This document shows positions 55,401-60,316 of a DNA stretch of 60,316 bases, piece by piece. This stretch comes from Reticulitermes lucifugus (taxonomy: Eukaryota > Arthropoda > Insecta > Blattodea > Rhinotermitidae): NCBI GenBank assembly GCA_026260175.1, contig JAKCWW010000941.1, forward strand, positions 25,850-86,165, read 5' to 3'. The translations under genes were made by a program, and so were the position numbers. The notes under the pieces were generated by a model. That model was not told the DNA's origin, did no database searches, and was given only the letters and a program-made list of their open reading frames with translations. Every line of letters begins with the position of its first letter. Within the stretch, counting starts at the first letter, position 1.

Positions 55401-56165
55401 TGTGATTTTGAAGTCGTTGGTGATGTATCACAGCTGAAACCACAGGAAGATGACACAACAAATTCGGCAGCCAATGGTATAAAGTATTTTCCTGCATTTA
55501 GTGTCTCTTTGTTCATATTTTTCACCAACACATCTGTGATATTATGTTGACATAATAACTAACACTTAAATGTGTGGTCAGTAGTGAAACTTTTTTTCCG
55601 AAAATAATGTGAGCAAGTTGAAAGGTTAAGAAATGTCAAATTTAATTTCAGTATTTGAGGATGTTTCATTATTACCATTTACCTCAGGTACAGTGTTTCA
55701 AATGATAACCATTAAAGTATGTTAATACTCCAACATGTTTCATCACTGACATATCCACATAGGCTGGCCACTGATCTGTATATCCTGCTACATCACTGAC
55801 ACATGCACTTATTTGATCTGAATTACTTATCAGATACTGTAATAAATTGTGAAAAAATAATTAGTTTTGTCTGATTAAAAGGGTACACTGTAATAAGGCT
55901 CTTATAACTATTTTGGTTGTATTTTGTGGGAGAAAAGAGTTTCATTCAGATGTGCAGTATGGAACTATGACACAGGTATCAGGTTTCTGTGAGTCTGCTG
56001 TGTGTTTTGTTAGGTGCATCAGATCAAGATGATGATTATATGGAAATTGTGGAAGAAGAGGACGTCAGTTTAACTGACGTAGATTCCAAGAAGAGAAAGC
56101 CAGATGGTGAAACAGAAGGTGTCATTTCAAAGAAACGCAGGATTAATGATATTGTGGTCATTTGA
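43466..56165 (+). CDS. UBA2: SUMO-activating enzyme subunit 2 (UBA2/SAE2), complete, 12 exons
   Basis: Exons: 43466-43609, 47303-47457, 47581-47868, 48045-48112, 48262-48480, 49973-50085, 52072-52201, 52623-52840, 53870-54040, 54252-54334, 55382-55476, 56014-56165. All are GT-AG and in frame, giving 611 residues (human 640). With SAE1 it forms the nuclear E1 that adenylates SUMO and passes it via a thioester to UBC9. Landmarks: nucleotide loop '[17 protein letters not shown]' (24-40), '[16 protein letters not shown]', Asp119 in '[17 protein letters not shown]', zinc ligands Cys160/Cys163 ('CYEC') and Cys437/Cys440 ('CYVC'), and catalytic Cys175 in '[20 protein letters not shown]'. The ubiquitin-fold domain spans exons 9-11 ('[19 protein letters not shown]'). 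The C-terminus has an acidic segment, two basic clusters ('KKRK', 'KKRR', probably a bipartite nuclear signal) and a final hydrophobic 'DIVVI', a possible SUMO-interacting motif. Intron 1 (3.7 kb) contains a gap and several transposon remnants. Confidence 0.97.
44690..45025. repeat. Outward pair of hammerhead-like motifs, UBA2 intron 1
   Basis: The plus copy at 44978-45020 reads TTTCC, CTGATGA, T, GGCC, loop, GGCC, AAAAC, ATGTC, GGAAG. Stem I (TTCC/GGAA) and stem II are intact, but the G of GAAA is A. The minus copy at about 44690-44732 is its eroded inverted partner, sharing 'aagcacaggccaaaacat'. Sequence after the plus copy includes 'aaacaaataaaggaaggttt'. Confidence 0.7.
45404..46370 (-). 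mobile_element. pogo/Tigger-like DNA transposon remnant, UBA2 intron 1
   Basis: Left end 'cgtatttacccgaatgcaag' and right end 'ctttgagtaaatacagtaat' form a terminal inverted repeat. On the minus strand between about 45790 and 45600 an open stretch reads '[20 protein letters not shown]' then 'GTDDDMLWN' and an acidic run. This is the C-terminus expected of pogo/Tigger transposases. The DDE core is missing, so it is an internal deletion derivative. Confidence 0.75.
46500..46800 (+). mobile_element. SINE family D (tRNA-headed), interrupted by the assembly gap
   Basis: A-box 'ggtggcgcagttagttgagg' and B-box 'gggttcgattcccg', then a body with 'aattgttccggtcgcactat' and, right of the gap, 'aagggcctgtcaaggcctct'. 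CpGs are retained in the head, unlike the surrounding intron. Confidence 0.75.
46667..46716. other. Assembly gap (50 N)
   Basis: Exactly 50 Ns inside the SINE body in UBA2 intron 1. The round number suggests a placeholder, so the true distance is unknown. No exon is expected here, since the protein is continuous from exon 1 to exon 2. Confidence 0.98.
48785..48865 (-). mobile_element. LINE 3' tail, UBA2 intron 5
   Basis: 'ctaactaattgcatggagca', 'agaagctagcagg' and 'cagctagtcaagaaattccc' form the reverse complement of the LINE tail at 1-75. Confidence 0.7.
50990..51440 (-). mobile_element. Penelope-like element C-terminal (endonuclease-end) fragment, UBA2 intron 6
   Basis: The minus-strand frame 51167-51394 contains '[19 protein letters not shown]', then '[18 protein letters not shown]' and '[14 protein letters not shown]'. 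The order His-x-Ile-x-Phe, basic-REAIEI, NR-D-G and LS-x-W-x-P is the usual end of Penelope reverse transcriptase/GIY-YIG proteins. The GIY-YIG core itself is not present. A-rich sequence lies on its 3' side (50900-51040). Confidence 0.6.
52890..53420. other. Unresolved segment in UBA2 intron 8
   Basis: C-rich, more complex sequence than the surrounding intron. Overlapping minus-strand frames of 65-78 codons (52892-53411) switch frame around 53080 and 53200. It could be a decayed retrocopy or repeat. I recognise no family. Confidence 0.3.
54889..55046. mobile_element. MITE related to the pogo-like element, UBA2 intron 10
   Basis: Left end 'ccctatttacccaattataa' and right end 'cttatattcaagtaaatgca' pair with each other and match the ends of 45404-46370. 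At about 158 bp it has no coding capacity. Confidence 0.65.
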
Positions 56166-56700
56166 GAGGAGCTGTCATGGTATGTATTCTAGGGTCACAT
56201 ACCGTAATCTTAAAGAGATGACAGTTTAATCGAACACACACTGGTGAAATGTACAAGTTGTATAAGAGTTTATTTTTCTAAGCTAGGTATGAAAGAAATG
56301 AGATGCCAATTGAGTATGAATCCTAAAAATATGCATGTACTTTAACTTCCCATTATAAGGTGTTTTGTTCTGAGGTACTTTTCAAATTAACCACTTCACT
56401 GCTGGATGAAAATGGAACATAATTAGGCATGAAGATTTGTTATTTTTTTCAATAATTCTGTTACAAAGCATTATTATGCATGTCACTTCAGAGTGTGTTT
56501 AGTTTTACATCTGAATATTTAAGTTTCAGGCATGAATTTTGACCCTCATGCCTTCTAGGAGGTGTCATCTTTGTTATTAGGACAGCTCATTCATGAGTCT
56601 GGAAAAAATTCTGTTCTGTCTGTATATACGAATTTCATTGTTCACATAGGTGCTTCTGGGGAGTGTAGTGAATGTGGATTTTACTTTAGGCATTTACATT
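56166..56700. other. Convergent 3' interval, UBA2 / sulfotransferase
   Basis: 535 bp between the stop codons of two convergent genes. It is AT-rich and without protein-like frames. It probably holds both 3' UTRs, possibly overlapping. Confidence 0.5.
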
Positions 56701-59098
56701 TTATTTAATAATATTTTGTGTGGCAGCATTTGGTAGTGACATGTCTGTTAGGCCACTTTTGCTCTGTGCACAGTTTGTGTATGGCTGTGGTGAATAATGG
56801 AACATTTCAAAGTCTGTGTGGTAAATTGCGTAGAGTGCTTTGACTTGTTCTGGAATTAGTTGCTGAAAATATTGACACGTGACATGAAAATCAGTTGAAC
56901 CACCAGAAGTTTCTTGAAGGTGTGGAAGACTCACATTTAAATGTTTTAGCCCCATTTGACACATCAGTGATACTTCCTCTTCCTTTGAAAAATAGTCCAT
57001 TTTGATGACGGTATCATAATAAATACTACAGGGACTGCAGTGATCACTGTAACGGTTCCAGTGGACATCATATTTGTTGGCTGGTATTACAAGTAACCAC
57101 TCGACAAACTCTTGGAATGTTGGCACAATGAATAGTTTATGTTGATGATGGTTAATATCAAATATGTGGCTCCGATTTAGTGATGGTCTAGTGAGAGCAA
57201 AAATTCGGGGAACATAGATCCAGGCTTGTGAGGTGAATTTTGAAGTATCTTCAATTCTGTCACGGTATGCAGACACCAGACGTTCAAATGGATGTCTTAC
57301 TACAAGCAGTTTATGATAGTCCTTTGTTTTGACTATTCCATGAAGTTCTTCAGCACTCTTGGGAGATAAAATTTTTATTTCCCTATTGTGAACAAAGATT
57401 TAATATCATTATCACCATTATAATCGTAATTGTTACTGATAAATGTTACTAGACTGTTCCAACTTCAAGGTTTGTATTAAGAGTAAGAATTCATACTGTT
57501 TTCTTCTTCCACTTGTGCCTTTTGGTGTACACTGATAAAATTTTCTAGTGAGTCTGTTTTGTCCATTTGCTGAATGAAGGAAGCAATTGTTGCTTTTCTG
57601 AGATGTTATTTTAATTCTTATTTGATGGACATTACTGGAAGTTGCTTAATTTCATATTAAATTTTTAATATGAAATTAATCTATTTTATTACCAATGCCT
57701 TGATAATTATCACAGTTATAGCAAGTATATTTTACTTTCAACGGAATGGAATAGTCGCTTATAATTTGATTTCTTACTACTGTTATCGAAGTACAATAAA
57801 TAATGTATTAAATTTGCTAACAGAATTAACACATGAAGATTATATTTGAGTCACCTAATTCAGATGTTGCACCAGTAAATGTGAGGTTTTTCCATGACTT
57901 TTCTTTTGTTCTTTCAGACAAATGGGTCTAGAAATGCGGTTCTGTGACATCTGACCTTGTTCAACTTGGATAATTACTGTTACATCTTATTTATTACTAG
58001 TTGATACAACATTATTAAATGGTTGTGGTACTAATAATAGCAACAGTAACTGTCACCTCAATAATATTGTGAACTGACGTATGTAATGGACTTTTTGTGT
58101 CATCTCATTGTTTGTGAAACACATTTTAGAAACTGGCTCTGCTTCTGTCATTAGGTTAAAGAAAGCAAAAAGAATTCAGTATACTCAGTATCTTAACTGG
58201 ATGATGGAAGCAGAGCTGACTTCTGAACTGTCACATCTTGATAAAAAATGAGACAATGGAAGGAGTTCGCTGTGTGCATCTGTTTAATAACCTCACACCT
58301 CCATCACATGTAAGAGGCAAAACTAGTCTAGTGGTTCAGGGATAATTTGAATGTAATGTGTGAAGATGTTAACGAGAGTACACACAAATTCTCTCTGTTT
58401 TACTTATATAGAAAGCTAATGAACCACACAAAGAGACCGGTTTATGGAGGAAGTAACTAAAATATGTGTCTGCTTGCTGTTTGTTGTTTACATCAGATGA
58501 TTAAAAAAATAGCTTCTGAGTTGATCCCTGATGCTTTAGTTTCCTTAACATAAGAGAAAAGAAAACTTTGCAGACATGAGCATGGATGAGAGGAAAATTT
58601 TGAAATTGATTGTAAAGAAGTAGTTTGTGAAGATATAAACTGGATTGCACTGGCATAGAATAGGGTCTGTTGTTTGAATGTTGTGATGATGTAATAAACT
58701 TTTATGTTCTTAACGTGGCATTCTGTAACCTGCTGCTCAAGACGGGGCCATGTACGATGGAGTTTACTTTGTGTTGGATAACTTGGTGCCATGCTAACAG
58801 ATTTTGAATTCTGGACATGTCACTGATTGTTATTTATCATGTTTCAGATCATCAGCCTACGTATTTCTATAGTTGAAGAGTAAAAGAAACTTTACCTGTA
58901 ATATTCATCGATGTGCGTTCTGTTGGCAAGGTGGCTAAATAATGCAATCCATGATGTAGAAGCTACCTTGTGAATCCAGCAGTACAATAGTTTGTGTTCA
59001 TGATTTGCCAGGAAGTGATGATGTTGTGGTAACATGCGGTCAATCTTGTTATGTGAACAGAACTTTTTGATTTCTTCGCTGGTGAAAATTTGTGCTGT
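56701..59098 (-). CDS. Carbohydrate sulfotransferase (HNK-1/chondroitin-4-sulfotransferase family), C-terminal two exons
   Basis: Exons on the minus strand: 59098-58896 and 57382-56701 (stop), joined in frame through GT-AG (EYY-R-EIK). They give 294 C-terminal residues. The family transfers sulfate from PAPS to glycosaminoglycan or glycoprotein sugars in the Golgi lumen. The PAPS 5'-phosphosulfate loop is 'YCWIHKVASTSW' in the first exon. The 3'-phosphate site is 'VVRHPFERLVSAYRDRIED' in the second. Further family marks are 'FQEFVEWLL', 'DVHWNRYSDHCSPCSIYYD' and the C-terminal 'IYHTDFEMFHYS'. The second exon's frame continues upstream of the GTG that first-start ORF calling would pick, so its true left limit is the acceptor at 57382. 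The N-terminus, with the expected signal anchor, is missing and should lie to the right of the window. A strong acceptor ('cttctttttcaag') marks the start of the first exon. The exact subfamily (CHST8-14 type) is not settled. Confidence 0.9.
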
Positions 59099-60316
59099 CT
59101 TGAAAAAGAAGGCAAATGTGTATTGGTTTTATGGTTTTCGTCTTTTTGTACATTTTAAATATGTATGATTATACAGTAAAATTTTCTTTGGATATTAATA
59201 AATACAAAGTTCTTGCTAAAGGTGCTAGAACCACACATATCTTCATTGTGTAAGAAGACTTGAAGTGGTTTAGGTGCTAGGATGTTTGATGTGAATACCT
59301 TTCCTTCCATATCTAATGATACTTAATGCAGTGTTGTAAACATAACTGATTTTGAGGTCTGCAATGCTGGGTGCTTTATGACTTACAGACTTATAAGTCT
59401 ATACTTCAGGAACTTGTTACGATGTTGTGTGAATATGGTTGCAGAATTACAGACATTTGCATTTCAAGATAATTTTCACATAACTAAGCTGGGTTTAGTA
59501 CTGTATGAACATATCCTTGCCTGAACCCAAATGGGCTCCAAAGCTGAATTTTAAATACCTGTAACCTGTGTTTGTCCAAGTTCCACAGATCTCATTATAT
59601 GAGATTTCCATATATGGGATCACATGGAAGTGGTGATGTATGAACACAAAACAGGAACAAGAGATTAACTACTTTGTTGAATAGTGGATGTTGCAAGATG
59701 TATAGGTGACCCTGTAGAATTTATTAGGATTGCACATTCAATCAGAAGATGAGTCATCAACTGTATTCAGGCTGAAGGGGGCCATTTTGGAGATTTAATG
59801 TAAAATGTATTGTACAGTTTAAGAATGTGTTCATATCAACAACTTAGTTTAAATCATTCTTGAAATTTAGAGAATTGGGTCCACGTTCGTGTGATGTTTC
59901 TGATGTGGAATGGTGTCACTAATGAGCTCCTAAAATACTGATGTACAGTTGTGCAATATAGTAAACACTGTGGTCATGTTCTGATGGAATAATCATCATT
60001 TAAACAATACCATAATGCCTTGAGAAAATGTATTTCAGTTCTGTCATTCATTGACAGGTCCTGTGATCTTCAGTGCTAGTATAGCACATGACAGAACTAG
60101 TAGATACTTTTTAAATATTCCTTGAGAGAGTAAAAATGGCAGATTTGTTAGAAATCAATGAAGCTGTATGGATGGTCGTGATAAAATTTAACAGAAATGC
60201 AGTCTGTTTCCATTCATATTTGATAAGAATTGCAGCCCATTGAAAACAATGTTATTAAATTTCACACTGTTGACACCGTGCATCTTCGTCATATTAAATT
60301 AGGTTATAGACCAACT
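59099..60316. other. Sulfotransferase upstream intron, no exon seen
   Basis: AT-rich and CpG-poor, with no protein-like frames on either strand. The 5' exons of the sulfotransferase are not recognisable here. Confidence 0.45.

Noticed and set aside
57277-57382. Starting the sulfotransferase at 57276
   Set aside because: The codon there is GTG inside the conserved 'RLVSAYRD' motif. The exon extends to the acceptor at 57382.
58493-58792. 99-codon minus-strand frame in the sulfotransferase intron
   Set aside because: No domain was recognised, it does not continue the sulfotransferase reading, and it lies between two well-joined exons.
1-60316. CRISPR arrays, bacterial operons, integrated virus genes
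   Set aside because: No regularly spaced repeats, ribosome-binding-site-led gene runs or viral proteins were seen. All genes are split animal genes except PDCL.

Overview
The window is animal nuclear DNA. The genes have GT-AG introns of 140 bp to more than 3 kb, and the spaces between exons are filled with decayed LINE tails, tRNA-headed SINEs, Penelope-like and DNA-transposon remnants. Protein sequences and repeat types point to a hemimetabolous insect, most likely a cockroach or termite (Blattodea). That placement is inference from the look of the genes and repeats, not from a marker gene. There is one 50-N assembly gap (46667-46716) and one isolated N (12489).

Layout, left to right. (1) 1-18.1 kb: the first coding exon of an FBXL16-like F-box/LRR gene on the minus strand (17275-18081). 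Its remaining exons are not recognisable, so everything to its left is probably one very large intron, packed with SINEs, LINE 3' ends and foldback elements. (2) 20.6-24.4 kb, minus: DPH1, three exons, complete. (3) 24.9-28.6 kb, plus: a ketimine reductase/mu-crystallin (CRYM-like) gene, six exons, complete, head-to-head with DPH1 across 534 bp. (4) 28.9-37.2 kb, minus: ARPC1 (Arp2/3 complex p41), nine coding exons plus a probable 5' non-coding exon, tail-to-tail with the CRYM-like gene. (5) 37.8-38.7 kb, plus: intronless PDCL (phosducin-like), head-to-head with ARPC1. (6) 43.5-56.2 kb, plus: UBA2 (SUMO-activating enzyme subunit 2), twelve exons, complete. (7) 56.7-59.1 kb, minus: the two C-terminal exons of a Golgi carbohydrate sulfotransferase of the HNK-1/chondroitin-4-sulfotransferase family, tail-to-tail with UBA2, with its 5' end missing.

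The genes do not form one pathway. They are mostly broadly used cell functions (translation factor modification, actin nucleation, G-beta folding, SUMO activation) arranged in divergent and convergent pairs. CpG is visibly depleted from about 19 kb rightwards, except at the divergent promoters, the UBA2 promoter and some inserted repeats. Left of 19 kb CpG is ordinary. This looks like the footprint of long-term germline methylation over active genes.

The most notable non-genic signal is a motif repeated in at least eleven places (about 12.1, 22.6, 23.0, 31.7, 31.8, 32.3, 33.5, 33.7, 40.3, 44.7 and 45.0 kb). It reads CTGAWGA, then a stem-loop, then GAAAC, then a short palindrome ending in a hammerhead-type cleavage triplet, with matching stem I flanks in several copies. 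It fits the minimal hammerhead ribozymes reported from Penelope-like elements. In four of four tight pairs the copies are inverted and point outward, making intronic palindromes. A second family of 125-165 bp foldback elements, a pogo/Tigger-like remnant with a matching MITE, a long-TIR mariner-type remnant and a Penelope-like endonuclease fragment are also described.
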